A stretch of 64,000 bases of DNA, from positions 124,001-188,000 of the forward strand of contig JAISPG010000078.1 in NCBI GenBank assembly GCA_031275085.1. Direction: 5' to 3'. Made by a program: the position numbers and the translations under genes. The notes under the pieces were generated by a model. It made no database searches. It was not told the origin of the DNA and saw only the letters and a list, made by a program, of their open reading frames with translations. The DNA is from Bacteroidales bacterium. GTDB taxonomy: Bacteria; Bacteroidota; Bacteroidia; Bacteroidales; ML635J-15. This document shows positions 49,241 through 58,496 of the stretch, one piece after another; the first letter of the stretch is position 1, and each line of letters starts with the position of its first letter.

Positions 49241-49335
49241 AAGTTATAAAGTTCAATAAAGTTTGTAAAGGACTTGAGTAATAAAAAACAGCATGCTTCC
49301 ATCACTTTTTACTTTACAAACTTTATAAACTTTTA
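49241..49335. repeat. Right repeat block of the four-helix-bundle cassette
   Basis: AAGTTATAAAG and AAAGTTTGTAAAGG near the left end, then CTTTACAAACTTTATAAAC near the right end. It is related to 48771-48876 and can fold into a long imperfect hairpin between the RND stop codon and the cassette gene. Confidence 0.75.
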
Positions 49336-49342
49336 ACTAATT

Positions 49343-52300
49343 CTATTCATCCATAAAACTAAATTCTTTCTGATGTGCTAATCTTTTTCTTTTTCTAGAA
49401 CCTGGTCTGTCCATAACCGCATATATTACAGGAACTACAATAAGAGTTAAGAAAGTTGAGAAAATTAACCCTCCGATTACAGATATACCCATAGGCACCC
49501 ATATTTCGGATCCTTCACCGGTACTTAATGCTAATGGCAACATACCTAATCCTGTTGTAAGGGCCGTCATTAAAACTGGTCTTAAACGAGATTTTCCGCT
49601 TAATGCAATTGCATCATATAAAGGATAATTTCTATCTCTCATCAAGTTAATATAATCGACCAGCACAATAGCATTCTTAACAACAATACCAATTAATAAT
49701 ACTGCTCCCAATGCGGCAATGATACTAAGATTTGTACCTGTCAGCCACAATGCTATTGCAACCCCGGAGAAAGAGAACGGAATTGAAATCATTATTATCA
49801 ATGGCATCTTGAATGATTCAAACTGCGAGGCCATAACTATATATACCAACGCCAATGCTAATAACATAAGCAACCCAAGATCCATAAATGATTCCTGCTG
49901 ATCTTCGTATGCTCCTCCTATATCAACTAAAATACCATTAGGAATCTCAATCTCATTTAGTTCTTTCTTTATCTCGTCTGCCATTTGTCCTAATGATACT
50001 CCATAAGGAGTTACAGATACAGTAACAATTCTCTCACGACGCTTACGATCAATATTCGGAGGTAAGAATGTTTCCACAACCTCGCCAAGATCACCTAATC
50101 TTACAACTGTTCCTTGTTGTGTAGTAATAACAATATTCTCAATATCATTTATAGAACTTCTGTATTCTTCTGCTAATCTTACGATAACATCATATTCATC
50201 GCCATCTTCTCTGAATTGAGTAGCAGTAAGTCCGGTTATTCTATTTCTCAAAATAGTAGAAACTGTTGCTGTATTAAGTCCATGGAGCGACATTTTATCC
50301 GGATCTAAAACAAATTCAAGTTCCGGTTTTAACTCATCTCTGGATATCTGAACATCACGGGCACCTTCAATACCTTTAACTCTTTCGGCCAAATCTGCAG
50401 CCAATACATTCGTTACATCAAAATCATATCCGAAAATTTCAATATCAACAGTATTACCACCCATACCTCCGGCACTACCATAGCTTACTGTATAATCACT
50501 TATTTCCGGAATTTTATCTAACTGTTGCCTTAAATCGTCGCCAATTTCCCATATATTACGTTTACGCTCTTTAGGTTTTACCAGTTTCATTGTAATATTA
50601 ATAACATTTGAACCTGAAGATCCGAATAAAGATGATATTCCTCCTTCATCATCGCTCCCTGAAGAAGATGAAACCAAAAGTGTTTCAGGATATCTTTCAG
50701 CAATAATTCCTTCAACCTGTCTCGCTATTTTAGATGTTTCTTCAACTCTTGTTCCTGCTTGCAACTTTATTGTTGCAGAGAGCCTGCTTTGATCCGATTC
50801 CGGAATAAATTCAGTTCCGATATTAGGTATAATCATCATTGATGCTACAAAAATAGCTATAGAAACAAGTAAAGCACTTACTTTATGACGTAATATAAAT
50901 CTTATTGCTCTTTCATAAAGATCATCAAACTTATCCAAAAATCTTCTGATTGTATTATCGTAGCTGAATTTTTTTGTGCTCAGAGGTTTTAATTTCAATA
51001 ATTTTGAACTTAACATTGGAGTCAACGAAATAGCAGCAATAGTTGATGTTACTGTTGTTATTGTAACGATCCATCCTAATTGTTTAAACAATACACCTGT
51101 CATTCCCGAAACCATTGTAAGAGGCACAAACACAGCAACAATTACCAGTGTTGTTACAATTACCGCCAGCCATACTTCATTGGTAGCATAAATTGCAGCC
51201 TCCCGCGGACTTGAACCCCTTTCTATGTGTTTTGTAATATTTTCAAGTACTACAATAGCATCATCCACAACCATACCAATTGCTATGGATAGCGAAGTCA
51301 ATGAAATTATATTTATTGATCCGCCTGTTAAACCAAGATATATAAATGCTGTTATAAGAGATATAGGAATGGTTAATACAATTATAAATGTAGCTCTCCA
51401 TCTTCCTAAAAAGAATAAAACCACCAGAATAACGAAAAGGAAAGCATACATTATTGTTTCCGTTAAGTTATTAATGGAACTGCTTATAAATTCAGACGAG
51501 TCGAATATTAATTCAAATTTAATATCATCAGGTAATGTTGGTTCTATACGCTCAATTTCTTTTATTACACTACTTGCAACACCAACTGTATTGGCTCCTG
51601 ATTGTTTTTGAACAAACATTCTTATACCCGGGTTTCCATCAATTTTTTCATCAATAGACATATCTTTGATGGAATCTTTGACATTAGCAATATCCCTTAT
51701 TCGAATGATCTGTCCGTTATAGTTTCCAAGAATAATATTTTTTATCTGTTCGCTTTCGGTAAATTCACCTTGTACTTTAAGCTGATAATCCATTTGTCCC
51801 ATTTTGACATTACCTGCCGGAACGTTTATATTTTCTGCCTGGATCATCCCTCCTATCATTTCTACAGTAAGTCCTATGGATTCAAGTTTTACAGGATCAA
51901 CTTCAACCTGGATCTGACGGGTAGGAGTACCTGACAATCCTACAGAACCAACTCCTTCAATACGATTAAGATAATTTACTACTTTATCGTCCATTATTTT
52001 TTCAATTCCTTCGTAACTTTCATCTGCAGTTACAGCATACATCAGGATCGGCATCATACTGGAATTGAATTTATATATAACCGGACTTTCTGCACCGTCG
52101 GGCAGGTTATCTTTTATAAATTCCAGTGCATTACGAATATCATTTGCCGCCTCATCAAGGTTTGATTCCCATTCAAATTCAATCATTACCACCGATAAGT
52201 TGTCTCTTGATATAGATGTTATTTCCTTTAATTTATCCAGACTATTTAATGCATCTTCAATAGGTTTCGATATATTAGTTTCAATTTCAGAAGAGTTCGC

Positions 52301-52459
52301 TCCCGCATATATTGTCATAACCGATATTGCAGGCATCTCCATTTCCGGATATAAATCAACCGGAAGCCTTGTAAGCGAATAAAGTCCAAACACAATGATC
52401 GCAACAAAGATCATCATTGTTGTGATCGGTTTTTTTACTGCACTTTTATAAATACTCAT
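49343..52459 (-). CDS. RND-family multidrug/solute efflux permease
   Basis: 1038 residues, the full size of AcrB/MexB-type pumps, with twelve membrane helices and two large periplasmic loops. It starts with SIYKSAVKKPITTMMIFVAIIVFGLYSLTRLPVDLYPEMEMPAISV and has the helix-4 proton-relay acids in AIGMVVDDAIVVLENI. The region FGSSGSNVINITMKLVKP belongs to the porter domain. It takes substrates from the membrane or periplasm and drives them out using the proton gradient, working with the membrane fusion and TolC-type proteins encoded just upstream. Substrates are unknown. It is fourth in the TetR operon. Confidence 0.96.
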   Translation of the reverse strand: MSIYKSAVKKPITTMMIFVAIIVFGLYSLTRLPVDLYPEMEMPAISVMTIYAGANSSEIETNISKPIEDALNSLDKLKEITSISRDNLSVVMIEFEWESNLDEAANDIRNALEFIKDNLPDGAESPVIYKFNSSMMPILMYAVTADESYEGIEKIMDDKVVNYLNRIEGVGSVGLSGTPTRQIQVEVDPVKLESIGLTVEMIGGMIQAENINVPAGNVKMGQMDYQLKVQGEFTESEQIKNIILGNYNGQIIRIRDIANVKDSIKDMSIDEKIDGNPGIRMFVQKQSGANTVGVASSVIKEIERIEPTLPDDIKFELIFDSSEFISSSINNLTETIMYAFLFVILVVLFFLGRWRATFIIVLTIPISLITAFIYLGLTGGSINIISLTSLSIAIGMVVDDAIVVLENITKHIERGSSPREAAIYATNEVWLAVIVTTLVIVAVFVPLTMVSGMTGVLFKQLGWIVTITTVTSTIAAISLTPMLSSKLLKLKPLSTKKFSYDNTIRRFLDKFDDLYERAIRFILRHKVSALLVSIAIFVASMMIIPNIGTEFIPESDQSRLSATIKLQAGTRVEETSKIARQVEGIIAERYPETLLVSSSSGSDDEGGISSLFGSSGSNVINITMKLVKPKERKRNIWEIGDDLRQQLDKIPEISDYTVSYGSAGGMGGNTVDIEIFGYDFDVTNVLAADLAERVKGIEGARDVQISRDELKPELEFVLDPDKMSLHGLNTATVSTILRNRITGLTATQFREDGDEYDVIVRLAEEYRSSINDIENIVITTQQGTVVRLGDLGEVVETFLPPNIDRKRRERIVTVSVTPYGVSLGQMADEIKKELNEIEIPNGILVDIGGAYEDQQESFMDLGLLMLLALALVYIVMASQFESFKMPLIIMISIPFSFSGVAIALWLTGTNLSIIAALGAVLLIGIVVKNAIVLVDYINLMRDRNYPLYDAIALSGKSRLRPVLMTALTTGLGMLPLALSTGEGSEIWVPMGISVIGGLIFSTFLTLIVVPVIYAVMDRPGSRKRKRLAHQKEFSFMDE

Positions 52460-52484
52460 AACTGTCTCTTTTAAAAAATTAAAA

Positions 52485-53549
52485 TTATTCTGTTACTTCT
52501 ACTTTTGAACCGTTGTCCAAATTGGTATGACCTGCAATTATCAACTTGTCATTTCCTTTTATCTGATCAGAAATAATTTCAATTTTGTCATCAAATCTTT
52601 TTCCTAATTTTACAATAACTTTTTTAGCTGATCCATTTTCATATAAGAAAACATAACGGATATTGGTACCTAATTGCTGTAGTACAGCAGTAGATGGTAC
52701 TACTAATGCAGATTCCTGCCCTAATTCGAGATTTACTTTTGCATACATTCCCGGACGTAAAAGTTCAGATGCATTAGGAACCTGGATTTCTACGTTAAAT
52801 GTTTTTGTTGCAGAATTAATAGTGGGATGCACTAAACTGATTTTTCCTTCGAAAATTTGATCAGGATAAATTTCAGTAGTTAAACTTACAGGCATTCCTG
52901 CTTTTACTACAGGGTAATATTTTTCCGAAACGCTAATTATAGCTTTTATCGGACTAGTTTGTTGTAAAACTACTATTGCTGCTTTTCCCGCTTGTGTATT
53001 TGGTGAACCTGAATAAAGTTCCCCGTTTTCAAAATATTTTCCGGTAATTGTACCCGAAAAAGGAGCCGAAAGATTTGTATTGGTTGCTAATAACTCATAA
53101 TTTGCACGTGTAACATCCACCTGAGTTTTCATTTGATCATACTGTTGTTGAGAAACTCCTCCATATTGAATAAGAGTGTCGAATCTTTGCATATCTTTTT
53201 CTAAAGATATGAGTTGCAATTCAGTAGTATTTAATTGTGTAGGATCCATTTGAACCAATAGCTGACCTGCTCTTACCTTATCTCCTATTTCTGCATTTAT
53301 TCTTATTATTCTGCCCGGAGTAGAAGGAGCTAAATATACTTCCTCATTGGCTGTTAAATTTGCCGGATATTCAACATCTCTTGAAACAACCTCCTCTGAT
53401 AATTCCATAATTTTTACCGGCCTGACTCTGTTTGCATCGTTAATACCAGAATCCGTAGATTTATTTTTCGCATCTGAGCTGCCACAAGATGTGAATATCA
53501 TTCCTGCTGATATAATTAATAAAACCGCTAATAAATTTCTTGTTTTCAT
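52485..53549 (-). CDS. Periplasmic membrane fusion protein (RND adaptor), lipoprotein
   Basis: 354 residues. A lipoprotein signal (MIFTSCGSS, Cys about 22) anchors it. The lipoyl-like half motifs (EVYLAPSTPGRIIRINAEIGDKVRAGQLL and NLSAPFSGTITGKYFENGELY) flank a short alpha-hairpin, followed by beta-barrel and membrane-proximal domains (VVPSTAVLQQLGTNIRYVFLYENGSA). This is the HlyD/AcrA family that bridges the inner-membrane pump and the outer-membrane channel. It lies 25 nt before the RND gene and 24 nt after the TolC-like gene. Confidence 0.95.
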   Translation of the reverse strand: MKTRNLLAVLLIISAGMIFTSCGSSDAKNKSTDSGINDANRVRPVKIMELSEEVVSRDVEYPANLTANEEVYLAPSTPGRIIRINAEIGDKVRAGQLLVQMDPTQLNTTELQLISLEKDMQRFDTLIQYGGVSQQQYDQMKTQVDVTRANYELLATNTNLSAPFSGTITGKYFENGELYSGSPNTQAGKAAIVVLQQTSPIKAIISVSEKYYPVVKAGMPVSLTTEIYPDQIFEGKISLVHPTINSATKTFNVEIQVPNASELLRPGMYAKVNLELGQESALVVPSTAVLQQLGTNIRYVFLYENGSAKKVIVKLGKRFDDKIEIISDQIKGNDKLIIAGHTNLDNGSKVEVTE

Positions 53550-53573
53550 CTTATTCTAATATTTATTAATTTT

Positions 53574-54959
53574 TTATATTTTGTTAAATAATTTATCAAA
53601 TGCTAATTTTGCTTGTAATAATTCCATACCTGAAGAAATATAATTGTTTTCAGCCTGAAGCAGATTAGAATTAGCCTGAATTAAATCAAAACTTGATGCA
53701 ACGCCTTGCCTGAATTTAAGTTCAGTGTTGTTGTATATTTTTCTGGCGAGGTCTACATTCGCTTTTTGACTTTGATATCCTTCCAGTGCAGACGTTAAAT
53801 TAAACCTTAATTGTTTTTCCTGCATCAATAATTGATCATTCACAATTTCTTTTGAATTCTGAACTTTAATTAATTCTAACTTCTTTTGCTCTACATTTGC
53901 TTTTCTCTGACCACTTGAGAGAATCGGTATGGATAAGTTGAATGTAAAAAGATTTTTAGGATTCATATCGAAACCTGTAGTAAGAAGCTTTTCTGTATGA
54001 TTATATGCTCCTGCTAATGTCGGCGCATAGGTCCATCTTTCCATAGCAAGCATTTTATGGGATAATTCTTCCTGAGTACTTAAGAGCCTCATATCAATAT
54101 TCTCATTTGGATTGAATTCAACATTTAATATATTCATAAAATTAATGCTATTGAATACACCATCGTAATTTTCACTTAAAATCAGTTCTACATCATTATC
54201 CAGCCCCAGCTGAAATTTCATAAGATTGTTGTTAAGTTCTGCATTGCGCTGAAGAGACCTTTTAGAATTTTCCAACATCGTTATTGACATTTTAATTTGA
54301 TCAACATCTGTTTCTTCAATCATTCCTGCATTTAATAAAGCCTGGGTCTGTTTAAGAGTCTGGTCTAGATTTTCTATATTAGCATCAATTATTTCCATTG
54401 ATTTATCAGTAATTAAAGACATATAATATGTATTTGTAACTGATTCTAATATGTCTATCTCTGATTTTTCAAGACTCATATCAACAAGTATCTGGTTTAT
54501 TTTTGATAGTTGGATTCCTGCGATATATTGTCCGCTGAAAATTAATTGGGAAACTTGTAATGTGGCATTTGATGTGTGTTTCATCTTAATTGCAGTTCCA
54601 CTGCCTCCCGTTAATGATTCCATAAGCATATTAAATAATATCACATCTCCGGCATCAATCCCGGGAATACCGCTAATATCAGGAACTTCCGAATCGCCTC
54701 CCATGCTAAATTCCATGCTATAATTAAAATAGTTAGTATAGTCTACAGTTCCGGAAACCTGTGGCAATCCTTGTGATATTGCCTGCCATAATTGCTTTTT
54801 TGCAATGTCTACATCTACTTTTGAATTTTTTAAAGTTTTGTTATGCTCTAATGCATATTCCTGAGCCTGTTGGATGTTCAGATTTAACACTTGTGACTCT
54901 TGTGCAAAAACCAAAAATGGTGAAATTAATAACCCTATCAATAAAACCTTTTTTCTCAT
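53574..54959 (-). CDS. TolC-like outer-membrane efflux protein
   Basis: 461 residues with a signal peptide (to about 19, LVFAQ). The mature protein has the duplicated outer-membrane efflux-protein pattern: long amphipathic helices rich in Leu, Gln and Asn (LEHNKTLKNSKVDVDIAKKQLWQAISQGLPQ in the first half, EKQLRFNLTSALEGYQSQKANVDLARKIYNNTELKFRQGVASSFDLIQANSNLLQAEN in the second). It forms the exit duct of the pump. It starts 3 nt after the TetR gene stops, so the regulator and channel are tightly coupled. Confidence 0.94.
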   Translation of the reverse strand: MRKKVLLIGLLISPFLVFAQESQVLNLNIQQAQEYALEHNKTLKNSKVDVDIAKKQLWQAISQGLPQVSGTVDYTNYFNYSMEFSMGGDSEVPDISGIPGIDAGDVILFNMLMESLTGGSGTAIKMKHTSNATLQVSQLIFSGQYIAGIQLSKINQILVDMSLEKSEIDILESVTNTYYMSLITDKSMEIIDANIENLDQTLKQTQALLNAGMIEETDVDQIKMSITMLENSKRSLQRNAELNNNLMKFQLGLDNDVELILSENYDGVFNSINFMNILNVEFNPNENIDMRLLSTQEELSHKMLAMERWTYAPTLAGAYNHTEKLLTTGFDMNPKNLFTFNLSIPILSSGQRKANVEQKKLELIKVQNSKEIVNDQLLMQEKQLRFNLTSALEGYQSQKANVDLARKIYNNTELKFRQGVASSFDLIQANSNLLQAENNYISSGMELLQAKLAFDKLFNKI

Positions 54960-54962
54960 TTC

Positions 54963-55559
54963 CTAAAAATTATTTAATTGTGTTTCTATTAATTTTCTTC
55001 CTTTATCTGTTGATACTCCCACCAAATATGGTATAAAAACAGAATTTCTTATATCTTCTTTATTTATTTCTGCAAATTCATTTGAATTTACAATGTCAAT
55101 GCATTTATGTATAAATATGTTAACAACTTCAATATTAAGATCATTCCTTATAATTCCTTCTTCCATACCTCTGTTAAGTAAAGAACCGCTAAGTGAATAA
55201 TCTCTTATACTTCCTTTTTCTGCAATTTTATTGTTTATTTGTGGATAATATTTCTTTAGGTCTTCAAAAAACAAAGGATTTATTTTTTGAAAAACTCTAC
55301 TGTTTAGTTTGGTTATTTTAAACATAGCATCCACAATGTTGTTACTTTTATTTATTATGTCAAAACACATTTTTTTATGAGATTTGCTGCCTTCTTCAAC
55401 AGCCTGCATAATCAACTCATCTTTATCGTTAAACTTTTCATATATCGTACGTTTCGAAATACCAAGTTCATTAGCAATATATTCCATTGTAACACTCTTG
55501 ATCCCGTATCTGGAAAACATTATTCCGGCTTCTTTTAATATTCTGTGTTTTATATCCAT
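54963..55559 (-). CDS. TetR-family repressor of the efflux operon
   Basis: 198 residues. The N-terminal DNA-binding domain contains the helix-turn-helix GIKSVTMEYIANELGISKRTIYEKFNDKDELI (about 18-50), a classic TetR/AcrR pattern. The C-terminal 140 residues form the variable ligand-binding part. It is the first gene of the TetR - TolC - fusion protein - RND operon, so autoregulation is expected, probably through the inverted repeat just upstream of its ATG. The inducer is unknown. Confidence 0.94.
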   Translation of the reverse strand: MDIKHRILKEAGIMFSRYGIKSVTMEYIANELGISKRTIYEKFNDKDELIMQAVEEGSKSHKKMCFDIINKSNNIVDAMFKITKLNSRVFQKINPLFFEDLKKYYPQINNKIAEKGSIRDYSLSGSLLNRGMEEGIIRNDLNIEVVNIFIHKCIDIVNSNEFAEINKEDIRNSVFIPYLVGVSTDKGRKLIETQLNNF

Positions 55560-55561
55560 TT

Positions 55562-55606
55562 AAAAAGTTCGCGAAACTAAAAAACTTTTTTGGTTTTTTA
55601 AGTTTC
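55562..55606 (-). promoter_or_regulatory. Candidate TetR operator upstream of the efflux operon
   Basis: Two overlapping imperfect palindromes lie just before the TetR ATG: AGTTCGCGAAACT (55566-55578, one bulged base) and a larger one with arms 55573-55585 and 55593-55606 (GAAACT...AGTTTC, one bulged base). Both are typical in size for TetR-family operators. Confidence 0.4.
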
Positions 55607-55677
55607 CTGAATCTAATTAACATTTATTTAATGTTTTTATTTTCCAGATTCAAAGAATATTTTTTGTTTTACGTGTG

Positions 55678-55707
55678 CGAAAGTATTTCATAAATAAAAT
55701 GCGACAA
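55678..55707 (-). promoter_or_regulatory. Possible promoter of the efflux operon
   Basis: On the minus strand, TTG (55707-55705), a 19-nt spacer and TACTTTCG (55685-55678), one base off the -7 consensus. Transcription would start about 115 nt before the TetR ATG, placing the candidate operator in the leader. Confidence 0.35.
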
Positions 55708-56037
55708 TAGTTTTTTCGGTGAATGGTTTAAAATATGAGGTAAATTGCGGTTAAATGAAATTAAAATAAGTAATATTATATTATTCGGGTGATAAAACCT
55801 GTTCAAATGTCACACCGATATCAAAATGTCATTTTTTATCTTGCAGAGAAATATTCCACAATATAACTATAAAATTTTAGTATTTTACAATAATTTAGTA
55901 TTTTTTTTATTAAAATAATCATTTATTTATAATTAAAATACATTACTATTAATTAATAAAAATATCTTAATTTAAATAATAAAAATAAATCATAGCTCTT
56001 TTCGTTAATATTATTTAAAGAATTATAAATGATTTTT
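55708..56037. other. Intergenic region between divergent TetR operon and outer-membrane protein gene
   Basis: 330 nt, A/T-rich. Nothing recognised beyond the promoter elements at its two ends. Confidence 0.4.
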
Positions 56038-56045
56038 TAATTTTG
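56038..56045 (+). promoter_or_regulatory. -7 element 4 nt from the start codon of the 250-aa protein gene
   Basis: TAATTTTG followed by CGAT and then ATG, again implying an almost leaderless message. Confidence 0.5.
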
Positions 56046-56049
56046 CGAT

Positions 56050-56802
56050 ATGAAATTAAACTTTACTTATTTATTTTTATTATTTTCAATTTGTCCACTG
56101 TTAAGTTTCGGACAAATCAAAGACAGTACCATAAATATATGGCAATTTGAAATAAATTATTCTTTTCATGCGCCTGGTGGAGACATTGCCGACAGGTTTG
56201 GTGTTAATTCTACTATAGGTGCAGGACTTACATACAAAATGAAATCAAATTGGACAGTGGGTCTTGAATTAAATTATTTATTCGGCGGAAACGTTAAAGA
56301 AGATTCTATACTTAACCATTTAAAAGTTAAAGTCGGAGAAATAATAAATAAATATGGAGAATACGGAACTATTTCAATGACAGAAAGAGGATTTTACGGA
56401 GGAGTTAAAGTAGGAAGAGTATTTCCGGTAGGTCGTCCAAATACAAATTCGGGAATCGTTGTAAATGTTGGTGCAGGATTATTACAACATAAAATTCACA
56501 TAGAAAACAAAGATAATAATACGCCACCGGTTTTAAATGATTACAAAAAAGGCTACGACAGGCTTACTAATGGATTGGCTCTGCGCGAATTTGTCGGATA
56601 CCAGTATCTTTCCAATAACAGGATGATAAATTTTTATGCAGGATTCGAATTCTATCAGGCATGGACTCAATGTCGCAGAGACTTTAATTTTGACACAATG
56701 CAGAAAGATGATTCCAAACGTAATGATTACTTGTTTGGTATCAGGGTCGGGTGGATTTTGCCATTATATAAAAGAACCCCGGAAACTTTTTATTATTATT
56801 AG
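56050..56802 (+). CDS. Outer-membrane beta-barrel-type protein
   Basis: 250 residues. A signal peptide ends at LLSFGQ (about 22). Alternating strands (GAGLTYKMKSNWTVGLELNYLFGG, FYGGVKVGRVFPV, VVNVGAGLLQHKIHIE, NFYAGFEFYQAW) and a late aromatic strand (FGIRVGWILPLY) suggest an eight- to ten-stranded barrel. The two proteins at 23.1-24.1 kb have the same general layout but are not clearly related. It is 6 nt before waaA on the same strand, so co-transcription with a lipid-A-core enzyme is likely; its role in the envelope is unknown. Confidence 0.75.
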   Translation: MKLNFTYLFLLFSICPLLSFGQIKDSTINIWQFEINYSFHAPGGDIADRFGVNSTIGAGLTYKMKSNWTVGLELNYLFGGNVKEDSILNHLKVKVGEIINKYGEYGTISMTERGFYGGVKVGRVFPVGRPNTNSGIVVNVGAGLLQHKIHIENKDNNTPPVLNDYKKGYDRLTNGLALREFVGYQYLSNNRMINFYAGFEFYQAWTQCRRDFNFDTMQKDDSKRNDYLFGIRVGWILPLYKRTPETFYYY

Positions 56803-56808
56803 CAGCAA

Positions 56809-58047
56809 ATGATATTTTTTTATAAAATCTCAACACTGTTATACTTTTTTGCAATATATATTGCTTCTTTTTTCAATAAAAAAGCATCTCTTATGATATC
56901 GGGAAGAAAATCATGGAGAGAAGATTTGAAAAAAAGTATCAAAAAAAATCAAAAATATATCTGGATACATTGTGCTTCTCTTGGAGAATTCGAGCAGGGA
57001 AGACCTTTAATAGAAAAATATAAGTCAGAAAAACCTGAATATAAAATTATCCTTACTTTTTTCAGCCCCAGTGGTTATGAGGTAAGAAAAAACTATGAAA
57101 AAGCCGATATAATATGTTACTTACCTTTTGATACAAAAAAAAATGCAAAAGATTTTATAAATATTATTAATCCGGAATTTGCCGTTTTTGTAAAATACGA
57201 ATTCTGGTATTACATGATTGAGGAACTTAATAAATCAAAAATACCATTTTTTCTAATTTCCGGGATATTCCGTAAAAATCAGATCTTCTTCAAACCTTAC
57301 GGCAAGTTTTACCTAAAGGCATTAAAACATTTTTCATTCATATTTCTGCAGGATAAAAATTCCGAAAATATACTAAACGAATTTGGCATCCCTAATACCT
57401 TAGTTTGTGGAGATACCCGTATTGACAGGGTTGTACAAATAGCCGGAGAAAAATATGATAATACTATTTTCGAGAATTTTTCAGCAGATTCTGTTGTTAT
57501 TGTTTGCGGAAGCACATGGCCCGAAGATGAAAAGATAATCAGTGAACTAATTAATACTTCCGGCAATTCCTATAAATTCATAATAGCACCTCACGAAGTA
57601 GACGAAAAACACATACTAAATATAGAAAATAGCATACGTAATACGTCATTAAGATATTCTTCGATTAAAGATAATGCTGTAAATACAAATGTAATAATCA
57701 TAGATTCAATAGGATTGTTATCAAAATTATACCGTTACGGAACAATAGCCTACATAGGCGGAGGGTTTGGAAAAGGTATACACAATATTCTTGAAGCAGC
57801 TGTTTATGAAATTCCTGTAATTTTCGGTCCGAATTATAAAAAATTCAAAGAGGCTATTGATCTTACAGAACTTAAATCCGCATTCTGCATTTCTTCATTT
57901 TCAGAATTACAAAATACTATTAATAAGTTAGTTAAAGATGAATCGTTATATAAAGAAATTCAGACTAACATTAAAAAATATATTACAAATTCTTATGGTG
58001 CCACACAACAAATATTTGATAAAATAAAATATATATTGAAAAATTAG
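56809..58047 (+). CDS. waaA: 3-deoxy-D-manno-octulosonic acid (Kdo) transferase
   Basis: 412 residues. The N-terminal membrane anchor (about 5-22) is followed by the Glycos_transf_N domain with WIHCASLGEFEQGRPLIE (about 50-67), YKIILTFFSPSGYEVRK, and FVKYEFWYYMIEEL. The C-terminal half contains VVCGSTWPEDEKII and IAYIGGGFGKGIHNILEAAVYEIPVIFGP, the nucleotide-sugar binding region. WaaA adds Kdo to lipid IVA on the cytoplasmic face of the inner membrane, an essential early step of LPS core synthesis. The window also encodes a heptose-kinase-like protein. Confidence 0.95.
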   Translation: MIFFYKISTLLYFFAIYIASFFNKKASLMISGRKSWREDLKKSIKKNQKYIWIHCASLGEFEQGRPLIEKYKSEKPEYKIILTFFSPSGYEVRKNYEKADIICYLPFDTKKNAKDFINIINPEFAVFVKYEFWYYMIEELNKSKIPFFLISGIFRKNQIFFKPYGKFYLKALKHFSFIFLQDKNSENILNEFGIPNTLVCGDTRIDRVVQIAGEKYDNTIFENFSADSVVIVCGSTWPEDEKIISELINTSGNSYKFIIAPHEVDEKHILNIENSIRNTSLRYSSIKDNAVNTNVIIIDSIGLLSKLYRYGTIAYIGGGFGKGIHNILEAAVYEIPVIFGPNYKKFKEAIDLTELKSAFCISSFSELQNTINKLVKDESLYKEIQTNIKKYITNSYGATQQIFDKIKYILKN

Positions 58048-58496
58048 ACATATTTTCAGGCATTAAAATTTTCATTAATTGTTAATTTCTTTCTTATACG
58101 AACTTTAAGCCGGTCTATATAATCAACTGTATTACAACAAAATGCCAATCAACCTGAGAACTGACTATATTAATTAAACAGCCTATTGTTAACAAATTTC
58201 TTATTCTTCATGAAAACGGCTAAATATTAGTAAATTAATTGGTTAATATTTTTTTCATGTCAATAATTTGGAGTTAACTATAATCCTGATTTTAAGATAT
58301 TTATTAGTAATTTGTTTTTCTTAAAAAAGATATGTTAATAACCTTTTATTGTATTGTCTGTTTAAGAAGAGTATTTTAGTCTTGCGGTTTTTCACCTGAA
58401 TTTTATATGCCCAGGAATTCAAAAATAAAAACTTACAAAGACAAAAAAAACAGAATAAATAAAGAATATTTTAAAGTATAAAAAAGAATAAAGAAT
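58048..58496. other. Intergenic region upstream of the ribonucleotide reductase
   Basis: 449 nt, A/T-rich, no ORF. I looked for a cobalamin riboswitch, which could control a B12-dependent enzyme, and found no B12-box-like core (GCCACTG). No consensus -7 element is clear. Confidence 0.4.

Noticed and set aside
58048-58496. Cobalamin riboswitch upstream of nrdJ
   Set aside because: No B12-box core or matching stems could be found by eye; a covariance search would settle it.
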